Source: Polynucleobacter sp. AP-Kaivos-20-H2 (GTDB taxonomy: Bacteria; Pseudomonadota; Gammaproteobacteria; Burkholderiales; Burkholderiaceae). From it: DNA of 64,000 bases. Location: contig NZ_JACVOX010000001.1 in assembly GCF_018882215.1 (NCBI RefSeq), positions 372,001-436,000 of the forward strand, read 5' to 3'. Under the pieces are notes generated by a model. That model had not been told where the DNA came from. It was given only the letters and a program-made list of their open reading frames with translations, and made no database searches. A program made the position numbers and the translations under genes. Of this stretch, positions 50,551 through 61,992 are shown one piece after another. Numbering within the stretch: position 1 is the stretch's first letter; each line of letters begins with the position of its first letter.

Positions 50551-51894
50551 TTAGGCAGTAGGAACCAAATCAGCAATGCTTTTAGCCGCACTCATTGCGA
50601 TATCAGCATCTTTAGTCTCAACCATTACACGCAATAAAGGCTCTGTACCTGAGGCGCGTATCAGAACCCTACCAATGTTTTGGAGATCAGCCTCAACCTT
50701 CGTAATTTGACTTTTTAACTTCTCGTCCGTTTTCCAGTCGTAACCAGATTTGAATTTCACATTCAATAGTACCTGTGGGAATACTTTGACGGAATCCAAT
50801 AATTGCGCAAGACTTTTTTTATTTTGGCTCATTGCCGCTAACACTTGAAGTGCCGCAATAGTGCCGTCACCTGTGGAGTGTTGGTCTAAGCAAAGCAAGT
50901 GACCCGAACCTTCGCCACCAATAATCCAACCATTTTGTTTGAGCAATTCCAAAACATAACGATCGCCTACATTGGCGCGCTCAAAACCGATGCCCAACTC
51001 TTTAATAGCATTTTCAACTGCAAGATTAGTCATTAGAGTACCTACAGCACCACCAATCTGCTGGCCACGATCCAAGCGATCTTTTACTAAAACATACAGA
51101 AGCTCATCACCATTAAATAAACGACCAGTAGCATCAACCATTTGCAAGCGATCAGCATCTCCATCTAGAGCAATACCTAGATCCGCTTTTACTTCCTTAA
51201 CTTTGGCGATTAAGGCTGCTGGTGCTGTTGCTCCGCAACCATCATTGATATTGCGACCATCAGGGCTCACGCCAATGGAAATCACATCAGCACCTAGCTC
51301 ATGAAAAACATGGGGGGCTGTGTGATATGCGGCTCCATTGGCGCAATCTACTACAAGCTTTAACCCCTTAAGATTTAGCTCGCCTGGAAATGTTGATTTA
51401 CAAAACTCAATATAGCGTCCTGCAGCATCATCTAAGCGAAAGGCTTTACCAAGCTCTTTTGAATTTACACAACCCATAGGTTTTTCTAATTCAGCTTCAA
51501 TGGCAAGCTCAAACTCATCTGACAACTTATCGCCATTTGCAGAGAAAAACTTGATGCCGTTATCTTGGTAGGGATTATGGGAAGCTGAAATCACTAAGCC
51601 AGCAGACAAACGCAATGCCTTAGTGAGGTAAGCAACACCGGGGGTTGGAATGGGGCCACAAAGCATGACGTCCACCCCTGCAGCAGCAAACCCGGCCTCC
51701 AACGCAGCCTCCAACAAATATCCCGATACGCGAGTGTCTTTACCTATGAGAATTTTGCAGCGTTCACCCGGCTTGGCTTCACGTGTTAATACTTTGCCGG
51801 CAGCATAGCCAAGGCGTGTCATAAATTCAGGGACGATAGGAAATTGGCCTACTTCTCCTCGAATGCCATCAGTACCAAAGTATTGTTTTTTCAT
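50551..51894 (-). CDS. glmM: Phosphoglucosamine mutase
   Basis: It interconverts glucosamine-6-P and glucosamine-1-P for UDP-GlcNAc and wall synthesis. The start at 51894 gives the canonical [14 protein letters not shown]; an in-frame ATG at 51903 adds only MKP. All motifs are present: active serine [11 protein letters not shown], metal-binding DGDADR, sugar-binding GEGSGH and phosphate-binding [11 protein letters not shown]. The length of about 447 aa is normal. It follows folP and ftsH, an order conserved in proteobacteria. Confidence 0.96.
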   Translation of the reverse strand: MKKQYFGTDGIRGEVGQFPIVPEFMTRLGYAAGKVLTREAKPGERCKILIGKDTRVSGYLLEAALEAGFAAAGVDVMLCGPIPTPGVAYLTKALRLSAGLVISASHNPYQDNGIKFFSANGDKLSDEFELAIEAELEKPMGCVNSKELGKAFRLDDAAGRYIEFCKSTFPGELNLKGLKLVVDCANGAAYHTAPHVFHELGADVISIGVSPDGRNINDGCGATAPAALIAKVKEVKADLGIALDGDADRLQMVDATGRLFNGDELLYVLVKDRLDRGQQIGGAVGTLMTNLAVENAIKELGIGFERANVGDRYVLELLKQNGWIIGGEGSGHLLCLDQHSTGDGTIAALQVLAAMSQNKKSLAQLLDSVKVFPQVLLNVKFKSGYDWKTDEKLKSQITKVEADLQNIGRVLIRASGTEPLLRVMVETKDADIAMSAAKSIADLVPTA

Positions 51895-51923
51895 GGGTTT
51901 CATTATAAAACTTAGATGCGTCA

Positions 51924-52790
51924 CTAAGTATTGATAGCCTCCCAAAGCTTTAGAGCATCAACAGTCTCGGGAACATCATGAACCCGGACAATTTGAGCGC
52001 CACGATCAGCAGCCATAATTGCTGCGGCAATGCTTGGGGCAACACGTTCGTTAGTGTCTTTACCAGTAATTTTGCCAATCATCGATTTACGGGAAATTCC
52101 CGCCAATACAGGAAGACCTAAAGTCGAGAAGTCAGCAAAGTGTGCCAGCATTTTGAGGTTATGTTCCAAGCTCTTGCCAAAACCAAATCCCGGATCAATA
52201 GCAATACGGTCACCTCTAATGCCTTTGGAAATGAGGAGTTCCGCCCTATCCTTCAGAAATTTCTTTACTTCTACAATGACATCCTGATACTCGGGGTTAA
52301 ATTGCATTGTTAAGGGGTCGCGTTGCATGTGCATTAATACAATGCCACAGTCGCGACTTTCCATCACCGCCTCTAAAGCTCCCGCCTGCCTAAGGGCCCA
52401 AATATCATTTACACAATCAACTCCAGCATGCAGCGCTTGACGCATTGTTTCTGCTTTATAGGTGTCTATTGATAAAGGCACGCCACAATCTTTTAAGGCC
52501 TCAATGACCGGAAGCACTCTATCCAACTCTTCTTGCAGTTCAACTGGTTCAGCACCAGGTCGAGTTGATTCCCCGCCAATGTCAATAAGATCAACGCCGT
52601 TGTCAATCATCAACTCCGCTTGCGCAATAGCATCCTTAGCACTTCTAAATTTACCGCCATCAGAAAATGAATCCGGGGTTGCATTCAGAATGCCCATCAC
52701 AATCGGGCGCTTGCGTTCGGTGAAGTCAAAAAGAAAACGCCCACAACGCCAAGTTGTGGGCATATCTTGAAGGCTTTGATAATGCATCAA
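51924..52790 (-). CDS. folP: Dihydropteroate synthase
   Basis: This 288-aa TIM-barrel enzyme of folate synthesis joins p-aminobenzoate to the pterin pyrophosphate; it is the sulfonamide target. [14 protein letters not shown] (pterin/phosphate loop), [14 protein letters not shown] and [12 protein letters not shown] are intact. The gene lies between ftsH (22 bases upstream) and glmM. The N-terminal start may be slightly further in, since the first ~20 residues vary in the family. Confidence 0.95.
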   Translation of the reverse strand: MMHYQSLQDMPTTWRCGRFLFDFTERKRPIVMGILNATPDSFSDGGKFRSAKDAIAQAELMIDNGVDLIDIGGESTRPGAEPVELQEELDRVLPVIEALKDCGVPLSIDTYKAETMRQALHAGVDCVNDIWALRQAGALEAVMESRDCGIVLMHMQRDPLTMQFNPEYQDVIVEVKKFLKDRAELLISKGIRGDRIAIDPGFGFGKSLEHNLKMLAHFADFSTLGLPVLAGISRKSMIGKITGKDTNERVAPSIAAAIMAADRGAQIVRVHDVPETVDALKLWEAINT

Positions 52791-52812
52791 AGACTGCAGC
52801 TAAGCAAAGTAA

Positions 52813-54690
52813 TTAAGCAGTAGCTGGAGCGCTGCCAGTAGCAGGGCCAGGGGTACCAGCAGAATTACCAAACTGAGTGGCTGGAGGTGGCTTAGGCGCA
52901 CGTGGTGGGCGACCTTCCATGATGTCATTTATTTGCTCTGCATCAATGGTTTCCCATTCAAGCAAAGCCGCAACCATCGCCTCAACTTTATCTCGGTTTT
53001 CTTCCAAGATCGATCTAGCTAAAGCATATTGGCTATCAATCAACGTACGTATTTCAGCATCTACCTTTTGTTGAGTTAGTTCGGAAACTGTTTTGGTGCT
53101 GTTACGACCAAAAATACTTTCTGATTCAGTATCAACATAAACCATAGTGCCCAAGCTATCACTCATACCATAACGAGTCACCATGTCACGAGCCATTTTC
53201 GTAGCGCGCTCAAAGTCATTGGATGCCCCAGTACTTGAAGAGTGCAAGAACAACTCTTCAGCAGCACGACCACCAAACAAAATAGCCAACTCTTCCATCA
53301 TGCGATCTTTATACAAGTTCACACGATCAAATTCAGGTAGCTGCCAAGTCACGCCCAACGCCATACCTCGCGGCATGATGGTGACTTTATGAACAGGGTC
53401 AGCCTTAGGTAAAACCTTAGCTACAACAGCATGGCCAGACTCGTGATAAGCGGTATTGCGACGCTCTTCTTCGCGCATAACAGCAGACTTGCGCTCAGGA
53501 CCCATATAGATCTTGTCTTTAGCGTCCTCAAAGTCTTTCATGTCTACTGCACGTTTATTACGACGTGCTGCAAATAATGCAGATTCATTTACCAAGTTCG
53601 CTAAATCTGCTCCTGAGAAACCCGGAGTACCGCGAGCCAAAACAGCAGCATTAACGTCGGGGTCAATTGGAACCTTGCGCATATGCACTTGCAAAATTTG
53701 CTCACGGCCACGGATGTCTGGCAAACCTACATGCACTTGTCGATCAAAACGTCCTGGACGTAATAAAGCTTTATCAAGCACATCAGAGCGGTTAGTGGCA
53801 GCCACTACGATCACGCCACTATTACTTTCGAAACCATCCATCTCAACCAGCATTTGGTTTAGTGTTTGTTCGCGTTCATCATTGCCGCCGCCCATGCCAG
53901 CACCGCGATGACGACCAACAGCATCAATCTCATCAATAAAGATGATGCAAGGAGAATTTTTCTTGGCGTTTTCAAACATGTCACGAACACGTGATGCACC
54001 AACACCAACAAACATCTCAACAAAGTCAGAGCCGGAGATTGAGAAGAAAGGAACCTTCGCCTCGCCTGCAATGGCGCGAGCCAAAAGAGTCTTACCAGTG
54101 CCCGGAGGACCTACGAGCAATACGCCGTGCGGAATACGACCACCAAGCTTTTGAAACTTTTGCGGATCTTTTAAGAAATCAACAATCTCAAAGACTTCCT
54201 CTTTGGCTTCATCGCAACCTGCAACATCGGCAAAGGTAACAGTATTACTGTTCTCATCAATCAAGCGCGCTTTAGATTTGCCAAAGGAGAATGCACCACC
54301 CTTACCGCCACCTTGCATTTGGCGCATCATGAAAAACCAAAAGCCAATAATTAATAAGGTAGGGCCAAGATAGTACAAAGCAGAAACCAACATATTTGGC
54401 TCGTCATCAGCTTTACCGGTAACTTGAACTCCATATTTCATGAGGTCACCAACCATCCAGATATCACCTGGAGAGATGATGGAGTATTTAGTGCCGTCAG
54501 CAGGCGTCACTTGCAATGTGCGACCTTGCACATCTACACGCTTTACTTTGCCGGCTTTAGCGTCATCCATGAATTGGGAATACGTCACCTGAGTTTGATC
54601 CTTAGGCTTATCAAACTGTTTAAAAACAGTGAAAAGCACCAAGCCCACAATGAGCCACACACCGATTTTTTGGAACATATTGCTGTTCAA
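52813..54690 (-). CDS. ftsH: ATP-dependent zinc metalloprotease FtsH
   Basis: This membrane-bound AAA+ protease of 625 aa degrades misfolded membrane proteins and regulators. Two N-terminal transmembrane helices flank a periplasmic domain. Walker A is GPPGTGKT, Walker B is FIDEIDAVG, the second region of homology includes RPGRFDRQ, and the zinc site is HESGH. A Pro/Ala-rich C-terminal tail follows residue ~600. It is upstream of folP and glmM. Confidence 0.97.
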   Translation of the reverse strand: MNSNMFQKIGVWLIVGLVLFTVFKQFDKPKDQTQVTYSQFMDDAKAGKVKRVDVQGRTLQVTPADGTKYSIISPGDIWMVGDLMKYGVQVTGKADDEPNMLVSALYYLGPTLLIIGFWFFMMRQMQGGGKGGAFSFGKSKARLIDENSNTVTFADVAGCDEAKEEVFEIVDFLKDPQKFQKLGGRIPHGVLLVGPPGTGKTLLARAIAGEAKVPFFSISGSDFVEMFVGVGASRVRDMFENAKKNSPCIIFIDEIDAVGRHRGAGMGGGNDEREQTLNQMLVEMDGFESNSGVIVVAATNRSDVLDKALLRPGRFDRQVHVGLPDIRGREQILQVHMRKVPIDPDVNAAVLARGTPGFSGADLANLVNESALFAARRNKRAVDMKDFEDAKDKIYMGPERKSAVMREEERRNTAYHESGHAVVAKVLPKADPVHKVTIMPRGMALGVTWQLPEFDRVNLYKDRMMEELAILFGGRAAEELFLHSSSTGASNDFERATKMARDMVTRYGMSDSLGTMVYVDTESESIFGRNSTKTVSELTQQKVDAEIRTLIDSQYALARSILEENRDKVEAMVAALLEWETIDAEQINDIMEGRPPRAPKPPPATQFGNSAGTPGPATGSAPATA

Positions 54691-54836
54691 AATGAGTCCT
54701 TTTCTGGAGTGAACCAGGAGTTAAAGCGATTTGCTTCCTAAGTATTTGATTCTACTACCACCCTTTTTCAAGAGCTAATGGCATATATATTTGATAAAAC
54801 CCTATAAAAACGGGGGTATTAGCCAGTATTTAGAGC

Positions 54837-55511
54837 CTATTTCGGAGGTTTTAGGTTTCTACCCAAAAGGAAGATCTCAGAAGACTTTGCTCTAGATGCT
54901 TTAGGTTTACGGGAGGCAACGGTTTTAAAGACCTTTTTAAAGGATTCCACTATCTGGCTATAGCCACTACCGTTAAAACATTTGATTAAAAGCGCACCCT
55001 CAGGTTTCAGATGAGCAGTAGCGAAGTCTAGGGCTATCTCTGCTAAAAAAGCCATTCTGGCAGCATCAGCAACACCAACCCCAGAAAGGTTTGGCGCCAT
55101 ATCCGATAGAACCAAATCAACCTTGCCTTCGGCACTCTTCGGTAAAAGCGCCTCCAAAGCAGCAAGACCCTCATCTTCCCTAAAATCACCCTGAATAAAA
55201 CTCACATCAGCTATATCTTCCATGGGCAAAATGTCGATGGCAATAATCTGACCGTCCGGTTTGCCGGACTCAATTTTGGGATTGCTTTTGCCAAGCTCAG
55301 TGAGACGATTACGCACGTACTGAGACCAACTCCCGGGAGCGCTCCCTAAGTCCACAATAGTCATACCTGCCTTGATAAGATGATCTTGCTCGTCAATTTC
55401 ACTGAGCTTATAAACCGCTCTAGCGCGATAGCCCTCTTTTTGAGCCATCTTCACATAGGGATCGGACAGATGATCCTGCAACCAACTTTTATTAAATTTA
55501 TTCTTTGCCAC
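54837..55511 (-). CDS. rlmE: 23S rRNA (uridine-2'-O) methyltransferase RlmE
   Basis: This 224-aa FtsJ/RrmJ methyltransferase uses SAM to methylate the ribose of U2552 in 23S rRNA. The SAM-binding motif is [12 protein letters not shown]. The K-D-K-E tetrad can be placed at K ([16 protein letters not shown]), D (LVLSDMAPN), K ([10 protein letters not shown]) and E (SSEIFLLG). It is divergent from yhbY, another ribosome-assembly gene, as in many proteobacteria. Confidence 0.95.
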   Translation of the reverse strand: MAKNKFNKSWLQDHLSDPYVKMAQKEGYRARAVYKLSEIDEQDHLIKAGMTIVDLGSAPGSWSQYVRNRLTELGKSNPKIESGKPDGQIIAIDILPMEDIADVSFIQGDFREDEGLAALEALLPKSAEGKVDLVLSDMAPNLSGVGVADAARMAFLAEIALDFATAHLKPEGALLIKCFNGSGYSQIVESFKKVFKTVASRKPKASRAKSSEIFLLGRNLKPPK

Positions 55512-55637
55512 AATTTACCCACTTTCGCCGTCTATTTTCCTAGTTTCTGAGCTCTAAAGCAAAAGGAATCGATCAAAATACAGGCAAATTCAAGCTAAAA
55601 GGGCAATTTAGATCCTCAATGCTCTATCATCAAGCCC

Positions 55638-56264
55638 ATGACTGCACTCACTATTACCCCTGCACAACGTAAATCCCTCAAAGCTGACGCTCACGACCTA
55701 AGTCCCGTTGTCATGATTGGTGGCGATGGCTTAACACCTGCTGTAATCAAAGAAGCTAAATTAGCCATTAATCATCACGGATTAATTAAGATTCGTGTTT
55801 TTGGTGATGAGCGCGAAGCACGCATTGCTATGTATGAAGAGCTTTGCGACAAACTTGATGCTGCTCCAGTTCAACATATCGGCAAGTTACTTGTGTTGTG
55901 GAAACCAAAAGATATGGTGGATGAGGCTTTTAGCAATCTAGGTAGATCAAGTAAGCAAACTAAGAAATCTTTGCAGGCTCCTCGTACGAAACGCCAGCCA
56001 AATCGTGCTCCAGCAAAAGCTGGCGTACGTACTAGCACCTCAGAAAGATCGGATCGTCGCTCTGCTTCAAATGCAGCACCATTTGCACGTGCTGCAGCAG
56101 TGAAGTCGGCAACACCTAAGAAACGTGTTTTGCGCTCTGAAGCGGCGGAATCAAAAATTGGCTGGTCTTCTCCCGGCTACAGAAAAGCAGTTGCTGCACC
56201 CGCACCAATTAAGAAACGTAAAGTCAGAATGAGCAGCACTAAGAAAAAGTCACTTGGCTCTTAA
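55638..56264 (+). CDS. yhbY: YhbY/CRS1 RNA-binding protein with long basic tail
   Basis: The first ~100 residues form a CRM domain (LSPVVMIGGDGLTPAVIKEAKLAI, then HIGKLLVLWKP) that binds pre-50S ribosomal RNA. The C-terminal half (about 110-208) is a low-complexity Lys/Arg/Ser/Ala tail not found in the short E. coli protein. It probably adds non-specific RNA affinity. It is divergent from rlmE with 126 bases between. Confidence 0.88.
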   Translation: MTALTITPAQRKSLKADAHDLSPVVMIGGDGLTPAVIKEAKLAINHHGLIKIRVFGDEREARIAMYEELCDKLDAAPVQHIGKLLVLWKPKDMVDEAFSNLGRSSKQTKKSLQAPRTKRQPNRAPAKAGVRTSTSERSDRRSASNAAPFARAAAVKSATPKKRVLRSEAAESKIGWSSPGYRKAVAAPAPIKKRKVRMSSTKKKSLGS

Positions 56265-56282
56265 TTTAAGCAAGTGAAATAC

Positions 56283-56308
56283 AAAAACGCCGCTAGTCGG
56301 CGTTTTTT
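56283..56308. terminator. Bidirectional terminator of yhbY and the DUF4149 gene
   Basis: AAAAACGCCG-CTAGT-CGGCGTTTTTT: a 5-bp GC stem with A/T extensions. Its right arm overlaps the last codons and stop of the DUF4149 gene. It terminates transcription from both sides. Confidence 0.85.
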
Positions 56309-56766
56309 GTTGCCCACCAAACTAAGGCAAGACCGAGTACTGCTTGAATCATAAAAATTGCACTAGAAACGCCATGTAGGCGAGCAAATAATGCGGCATT
56401 TGTAGACTCGCGAACCGACAAGCCTAAATAAAGTGCTTGCTCTCTCAATGCATCCATCCAAGGAATAATGATAAATGCTGCGCCAACTGTGAATGCGAGC
56501 ATTCCTAATAAGATCCAACGAATGATGCGGTAATGGTCGTCACCCTGTCTTACTAGGTGATTTGCCATCACCATTAGAAATGCGCTTAAGGCGACACCGA
56601 TATAGGCAGTGGTTTTGAAGAGATTTGCTGCAATCATGCCGGCAACCTGTCTGTCGCCCAAATTAGAGAACAAAACAGGCACCACTAGAAATCCAATGGT
56701 GATGAAGCTACCAACCCAAAGACCTGAAATCAGGTTAAAAATTCTTTGGGTGCGGATGGGGGGCAT
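56293..56766 (-). CDS. DUF4149-type membrane protein
   Basis: This 157-aa protein has four predicted transmembrane helices (LISGLWVGSFITIGFLVVPVLF, AYIGVALSAFLMVM, IRWILLGMLAFTVGAAFIIIPW, IFMIQAVLGLALVWW). Size, topology and position downstream of greA fit the DUF4149 family. The function is unknown. Its ATG overlaps the greA stop by one base (TAATG). Confidence 0.8.
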   Translation of the reverse strand: MPPIRTQRIFNLISGLWVGSFITIGFLVVPVLFSNLGDRQVAGMIAANLFKTTAYIGVALSAFLMVMANHLVRQGDDHYRIIRWILLGMLAFTVGAAFIIIPWMDALREQALYLGLSVRESTNAALFARLHGVSSAIFMIQAVLGLALVWWATKNAD

Positions 56767-57242
56767 TAGACGTAACGCACAGCCAAGATTTCAACTTCGC
56801 GATTGCCGCCAGGGGCTTGCACAGCCACAATGTCACCCTCTTCTTTGCCGATTAATGCACGAGCAATCGGTGAACTGATGGAGATTTTCTTAACGGCGAT
56901 ATCCGCTTCATCATCTCCAACGATTTGATAGGTTAGCTTAGTACCATCTTCTAAGTCCTCAAGATCAACAGTAGCACCAAAGACTATGCGGCCAGCAACA
57001 TCCAAGGTAGCAGGGTCAATAATTTGAGCTGCCGATAATTTGCCCTCTAACTCTTGAATGCGGCCTTCAATGAAACCTTGTTTTTCTTTAGCGGCATCGT
57101 ATTCAGCATTCTCAGAAAGATCACCTTGAGCGCGAGCCTCGGAGATGGCATTGATAACAGAAGGACGCTCAACGTGTTTAAGACGGTGCAGCTCCTCTTT
57201 GAGAAGTTCTGCACCGCGCTTAGTAATCGGAATTGTGCTCAT
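56766..57242 (-). CDS. greA: Transcription elongation factor GreA
   Basis: This 158-aa protein has the N-terminal coiled coil ([14 protein letters not shown]..., with the acidic tip [15 protein letters not shown]) and a C-terminal FKBP-like domain ([15 protein letters not shown]). It inserts into the RNA polymerase secondary channel and stimulates cleavage of backtracked RNA. It is located downstream of carB on the same strand with 58 bases between. Confidence 0.97.
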   Translation of the reverse strand: MSTIPITKRGAELLKEELHRLKHVERPSVINAISEARAQGDLSENAEYDAAKEKQGFIEGRIQELEGKLSAAQIIDPATLDVAGRIVFGATVDLEDLEDGTKLTYQIVGDDEADIAVKKISISSPIARALIGKEEGDIVAVQAPGGNREVEILAVRYV

Positions 57243-57300
57243 GAAACTAACCTAACTTAAATTCTTGCGCAAAATCGCGCGTATAAAAGTCAATTTTAGA

Positions 57301-60300
57301 TTAAATGAGCTCGCGATGTAAGTTTTGCAAGGAATAAACCTCGAGGGAGTCGAGTCGGCCATTTTCAGAGGCTAACAAACCATCCATCACTGCTCGTGCT
57401 GCACTAATAGTCGTGTAATAAGTAACGCCATTAGCCTGAGCGCTGGTTCGAATCGATCTAGAGTCTGCAATCGCCGTCCGGGTCTCATCCACAGTAGTAA
57501 ATACCAATGAAATCTCACCATTCTTGATGAAATCCACAATATGGGGGCGTCCATCCTTTACTTTATTAACTACCTTTACAGGTAAGCCAGCCGCTTCAAT
57601 TGCTGCTGCAGTACCTTTAGTAGCAACCATCGGGAAGCCCAGTTGATGTAACAACTTAGCAACTTCAATTGCTTTTGGCTTGTCACTATCTTTGACAGTC
57701 AAAAGAACGGTTCCGCTCTTAGGCAATTTGATGCCAGCACCCAACTGTGACTTAAATAAAGCCTCACCAAAGGTCTTGCCAACACCCATCACTTCGCCAG
57801 TAGAACGCATTTCTGGTCCGAGAATTGGATCAATGCCTGGAAATTTATTAAATGGAAATACCGCTTCCTTGACTGAGAAGTATGGCGGTTTCACTTCAGT
57901 CTTAATGCCCTGCTGCTCTAGGGTCTGACCAACCATACAACGTGCCGCAATCTTGGCCAACTGCAAACCAGTGGCTTTTGATACAAACGGTACGGTACGT
58001 GAAGCGCGTGGATTTACTTCCAAGACATAGATGACATCTTTGCCATCTACATTCTGAATCGCAAACTGAACGTTCATTAAACCAACAACATTCAGTCCTT
58101 TAGCCATCGCTGCAGTTTGGCGTTTAATCTCTGCCACCGTTGCATCAGATAAAGAGTATGGAGGCAATGAGCAGGCTGAATCGCCAGAGTGAACACCGGC
58201 TTGCTCGATATGCTCCATAACGCCACCAATAAATACGGCTGTACCATCGCTAATGCAATCAACGTCACATTCAATAGCATCATTCAAGAAGCGATCTAGA
58301 AGCACAGGAGAGTCATGAGATACCTTAACGGCTTCACGCATGTAACGCTCAAGGTCACGACCATCATGAACGATTTCCATTGCACGACCACCCAAGACAT
58401 AGGAAGGACGAACCACTAATGGATAACCAATTTCTTCGGCGAGCTTTAGAGCCTCTTCTTCAGCACGCGCTGTACGGTTAGGCGGCTGACGCAGTCCGAG
58501 ATCCTGTAGTAGCTTCTGGAAGCGTTCGCGGTCTTCTGCTGCATCAATCATGTCTGGTGAAGTGCCAATAATTGGCACCCCATTGCGTTCAAGATCTAAA
58601 GCCAATTTCAAAGGTGTTTGACCACCGTATTGAACGATGACGCCCTTTGGTTTTTCTTTAGCAACAATCTCCAATACATCTTCTAGAGTTAGTGGCTCAA
58701 AGTACAAGCGATCCGATGTATCGTAGTCAGTCGAAACGGTTTCAGGGTTGCAGTTAACCATGATGGTTTCATAACCATCATCACGCATTGCTAAAGCAGC
58801 ATGCACGCAGCAATAGTCAAACTCAATACCTTGACCAATACGGTTAGGGCCTCCGCCCAAAACCATGATCTTCTCTTTATTGGTTGGTTGTGATTCGCAC
58901 TCACCATGCTCTGCTTCATAGGTTGAATACAAATAAGCAGTGTTAGTTGAGAATTCAGCCGCACAAGTATCCACGCGCTTGTAGACTGGAACCACTTTCA
59001 ATCGATGGCGCGCAGCACGAACGGATGCAGCGTCGACTTTGAGTAACTTTGCTAAGCGGCGATCGGAGAAACCTTTTTGCTTTACAAAGCGTAACTCAGG
59101 AGCTGTTAGGCTATCGATCTTGCGCTGCTTAAGCTCAGTCTCTATGGTGATCAGTTCTTCAATTTGCTCCAGGAACCAAGGATCAACTTTAGTTTCACTA
59201 TAGATCTCATCAAGACCCATACCCATGCGGAATGCGTCTGCCAAATACCAAATACGATCTGGACCAGGCTCATTGATTTCATTAATGATGTCATCAAGAT
59301 CTGTGGATACTTCATCCAAGCCGTCAACACCAACCTCAAGACCGCGAAGCGCTTTCTGGAAAGACTCTTGGAAAGTTCGACCAATGGCCATGACTTCGCC
59401 AACTGACTTCATCTGCGTTGTTAGGCGGGAATCAGCCTGAGGGAACTTCTCAAATGCAAAACGTGGAATCTTGGTAACAACGTAATCGATTGAAGGCTCA
59501 AATGATGCTGGTGTGGCACCACCAGTAATATCATTCTTGAGTTCATCAAGGGTGTAGCCTACGGCCAATTTAGCCGCAATCTTAGCAATTGGGAAGCCTG
59601 TAGCCTTTGATGCTAAAGCCGATGAACGGGATACCCTTGGATTCATCTCAATGACGATCATGCGACCATCCACTGGATTAATCGAGAACTGAACGTTAGA
59701 CCCACCGGTATCAACACCAATTTCTCTCAGAACAGCAATCGATGCATTACGCATGATTTGATATTCTTTATCTGTCAACGTTTGCGCAGGCGCTACGGTA
59801 ATTGAGTCACCGGTATGTACGCCCATTGGGTCTAAGTTTTCAATTGAGCAAACGATGATGCAGTTGTCATTGCGATCGCGCACGACTTCCATCTCGAATT
59901 CTTTCCAACCCAAGAGAGACTCTTCGATTAAGAGCTCACGTGTTGGTGATAAATCGAGACCACGTTTACAAATTTCTTCAAATTCTTCACGGTTATAGGC
60001 AATACCGCCACCTGATCCACCCATGGTGAATGATGGACGAATAACTACCGGGAAACCTGAGCTGCCAGTTTGCTTCTGAATTTGCTGCTGAACCTCATGA
60101 GCCTCATCCATTGAGTGCGCAATGCCGGACTTTGCAGAGCCAAGGCCAATTTTGGTCATGGCCTCTTTAAACTTTTGACGATCTTCTGCTTTATCAATGG
60201 CTTCTGGTGAAGCGCCAATCAGTTCGCAGCCGTATTTCTCTAAAACACCATGACGGTGAATATCTAACGCGCAGTTCAGTGCAGTCTGGCCACCCATGGT

Positions 60301-60564
60301 TGGCAAAATGGCATCAGGCTTTTCAGTAGCAATAATGCGTTCAACTACTTCCCAAGTAATCGGCTCGATGTAGGTTACATCAGCCATCTCTGGATCAGTC
60401 ATGATGGTTGCAGGATTACTGTTGACCAAAATAACTTTGTAGCCCTCATCACGCAATGCCTTACAAGCTTGCGCTCCGGAGTAGTCAAACTCACAGGCCT
60501 GTCCAATCACAATCGGACCAGCTCCAATAATCAGGATGCTCTTAATGTCGCTACGCTTAGGCAT
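57301..60564 (-). CDS. carB: Carbamoyl-phosphate synthase large subunit
   Basis: This 1087-aa enzyme has duplicated ATP-grasp halves (first [10 protein letters not shown]..., second [12 protein letters not shown]) and a C-terminal allosteric MGS-like domain. It makes carbamoyl phosphate from bicarbonate, ATP and ammonia delivered by CarA, feeding arginine and pyrimidine synthesis. Its ATG overlaps the carA stop by one base. Confidence 0.98.
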   Translation of the reverse strand: MPKRSDIKSILIIGAGPIVIGQACEFDYSGAQACKALRDEGYKVILVNSNPATIMTDPEMADVTYIEPITWEVVERIIATEKPDAILPTMGGQTALNCALDIHRHGVLEKYGCELIGASPEAIDKAEDRQKFKEAMTKIGLGSAKSGIAHSMDEAHEVQQQIQKQTGSSGFPVVIRPSFTMGGSGGGIAYNREEFEEICKRGLDLSPTRELLIEESLLGWKEFEMEVVRDRNDNCIIVCSIENLDPMGVHTGDSITVAPAQTLTDKEYQIMRNASIAVLREIGVDTGGSNVQFSINPVDGRMIVIEMNPRVSRSSALASKATGFPIAKIAAKLAVGYTLDELKNDITGGATPASFEPSIDYVVTKIPRFAFEKFPQADSRLTTQMKSVGEVMAIGRTFQESFQKALRGLEVGVDGLDEVSTDLDDIINEINEPGPDRIWYLADAFRMGMGLDEIYSETKVDPWFLEQIEELITIETELKQRKIDSLTAPELRFVKQKGFSDRRLAKLLKVDAASVRAARHRLKVVPVYKRVDTCAAEFSTNTAYLYSTYEAEHGECESQPTNKEKIMVLGGGPNRIGQGIEFDYCCVHAALAMRDDGYETIMVNCNPETVSTDYDTSDRLYFEPLTLEDVLEIVAKEKPKGVIVQYGGQTPLKLALDLERNGVPIIGTSPDMIDAAEDRERFQKLLQDLGLRQPPNRTARAEEEALKLAEEIGYPLVVRPSYVLGGRAMEIVHDGRDLERYMREAVKVSHDSPVLLDRFLNDAIECDVDCISDGTAVFIGGVMEHIEQAGVHSGDSACSLPPYSLSDATVAEIKRQTAAMAKGLNVVGLMNVQFAIQNVDGKDVIYVLEVNPRASRTVPFVSKATGLQLAKIAARCMVGQTLEQQGIKTEVKPPYFSVKEAVFPFNKFPGIDPILGPEMRSTGEVMGVGKTFGEALFKSQLGAGIKLPKSGTVLLTVKDSDKPKAIEVAKLLHQLGFPMVATKGTAAAIEAAGLPVKVVNKVKDGRPHIVDFIKNGEISLVFTTVDETRTAIADSRSIRTSAQANGVTYYTTISAARAVMDGLLASENGRLDSLEVYSLQNLHRELI

Positions 60565-61757
60565 TATTTGCCCTCCTTCTTGGCAGCATTCATTAGCTCC
60601 ACAAAACGATCAAATAAATAGGCAATGTCATGAGGACCTGGTGAGGCCTCAGGATGTCCTTGGAAACACAGTGCTGGCTTGTCATTCCATGCCAAACCTT
60701 GTAAAGATCCATCAAATAAAGACACGTGGGTTACGCGAATATTGCTTGGCAATGTATTGGCATCAACCGCAAAACCATGATTCTGTGAGGTGATGGCAAC
60801 ACGTCCCGTATCTAAATCTTTCACGGGATGATTGGCACCATGGTGGCCAAATTTCATTTTTAATGTCTTGGCGCCTGCTGCAAGACCCATGATTTGATGG
60901 CCTAGACAGATGCCAAAGGTTGGGACGCCCTTTTCAATAATTTCTTTTGCTGCAGAAATAGCGTAGTCGCATGGACCAGGATCGCCAGGCCCATTTGAGA
61001 AGAACACGCCATCCGGATTCATGGCCAGCACTTCTGCTGCGCTAGTTTGCGCAGGCACAACTGTTAATTCACAGCCTCGCTCAGTCAGCATGCGCAAGAT
61101 ATTGCGTTTCACACCAAAGTCGTAAGCAACTACCTTTTTAATTGGCTTGCTAGTATCTAATGTTCTATATGCAGGCTTGCCGTTTGGCCCGTGAAGATCC
61201 CATTCGGCCTCGCGCCACTGATAGGCTTTTTTAGTAGTAACTACCTTTGCAAGATCTAAGCCTGACATGCCGGGGAAAGCTTTAGCAAGCTCAAGAGCTT
61301 TCGCTCCTAAGGATTCATAGCTATCGCCTACTTTACCGGCAACAATTGCGCCGGATTGGGCGCCCTTGTCACGCAGAATTGTGGTGAGTTTGCGTGTATC
61401 TATGCCAGCAATTCCTAAAACACCTGCTTTGGTAAGGTAGTCATCCAAGGAACCTTCTGAGCGGAAATTGGATACGCGCTTTGGAAGATCCTTCACTACC
61501 AAACCTGCTGCATGAATCTGATCTGATTCCGCATCTTGAGCGTTTACACCAACATTGCCGATGTGCGGATAAGTTAAGGTAATAATTTGGCGTGAGTAGC
61601 TGGGATCAGTAATGATCTCTTGATATCCAGTCAATGCGGTATTGAATACAACTTCGCCAGTAGTTTCGCCAGGGGCGCCAATGCTAAAACCGGGAAATAA
61701 TGTGCCGTCGGCTAGGGCCAACACAGCTGGGGGAAAAGAAGGAAGCAAGGGTGACAA
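60564..61757 (-). CDS. carA: Carbamoyl-phosphate synthase small subunit (glutaminase)
   Basis: This 397-aa protein has an N-terminal CarA domain and a C-terminal class I glutamine amidotransferase domain. The catalytic Cys is in [11 protein letters not shown], and His-Glu in GHPEASPGP. It supplies ammonia to CarB through a tunnel. The start at 61757 ([19 protein letters not shown]) is accepted, but a slightly later start cannot be excluded. The promoter and any leader should lie in 61758-61930, where I see no clear attenuator. Confidence 0.97.
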   Translation of the reverse strand: MSPLLPSFPPAVLALADGTLFPGFSIGAPGETTGEVVFNTALTGYQEIITDPSYSRQIITLTYPHIGNVGVNAQDAESDQIHAAGLVVKDLPKRVSNFRSEGSLDDYLTKAGVLGIAGIDTRKLTTILRDKGAQSGAIVAGKVGDSYESLGAKALELAKAFPGMSGLDLAKVVTTKKAYQWREAEWDLHGPNGKPAYRTLDTSKPIKKVVAYDFGVKRNILRMLTERGCELTVVPAQTSAAEVLAMNPDGVFFSNGPGDPGPCDYAISAAKEIIEKGVPTFGICLGHQIMGLAAGAKTLKMKFGHHGANHPVKDLDTGRVAITSQNHGFAVDANTLPSNIRVTHVSLFDGSLQGLAWNDKPALCFQGHPEASPGPHDIAYLFDRFVELMNAAKKEGK

Positions 61758-61936
61758 ACCATCTCCAGTCCCTGCTCCATCCGACGCTCAAAACCCCAAA
61801 AAAGACTAGCCCGGGGATGTTTTTGCGGGTGGTGAGTGTCTTTAAGCGCTAGGGTATTTATTAAGTTTCGAACCTTGCAATCATAACATTTTTGCTCGTA
61901 AACCCTTGGATATACAGCCAAATGGGGGTTGGAAGG

Positions 61937-61970
61937 TAAAAAGCTCCCCTAGCCTAATGGCTGGGAGAGC
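61937..61970 (-). terminator. Intrinsic terminator after prpE
   Basis: On the minus strand, GCTCTCCCAGCC and GGCTAGGGGAGC form a stem with one mismatch and an ATTA loop, followed by TTTTTACC. It separates prpE from carA transcription. Confidence 0.8.
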
Positions 61971-61992
61971 AATTTATTCAAAAATGGGTGTT

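Noticed and set aside
50972..51304. 110-aa and similar plus-strand ORFs inside glmM, folP, ftsH and carB
   Set aside because: These are antisense shadows of long conserved genes with no independent support.
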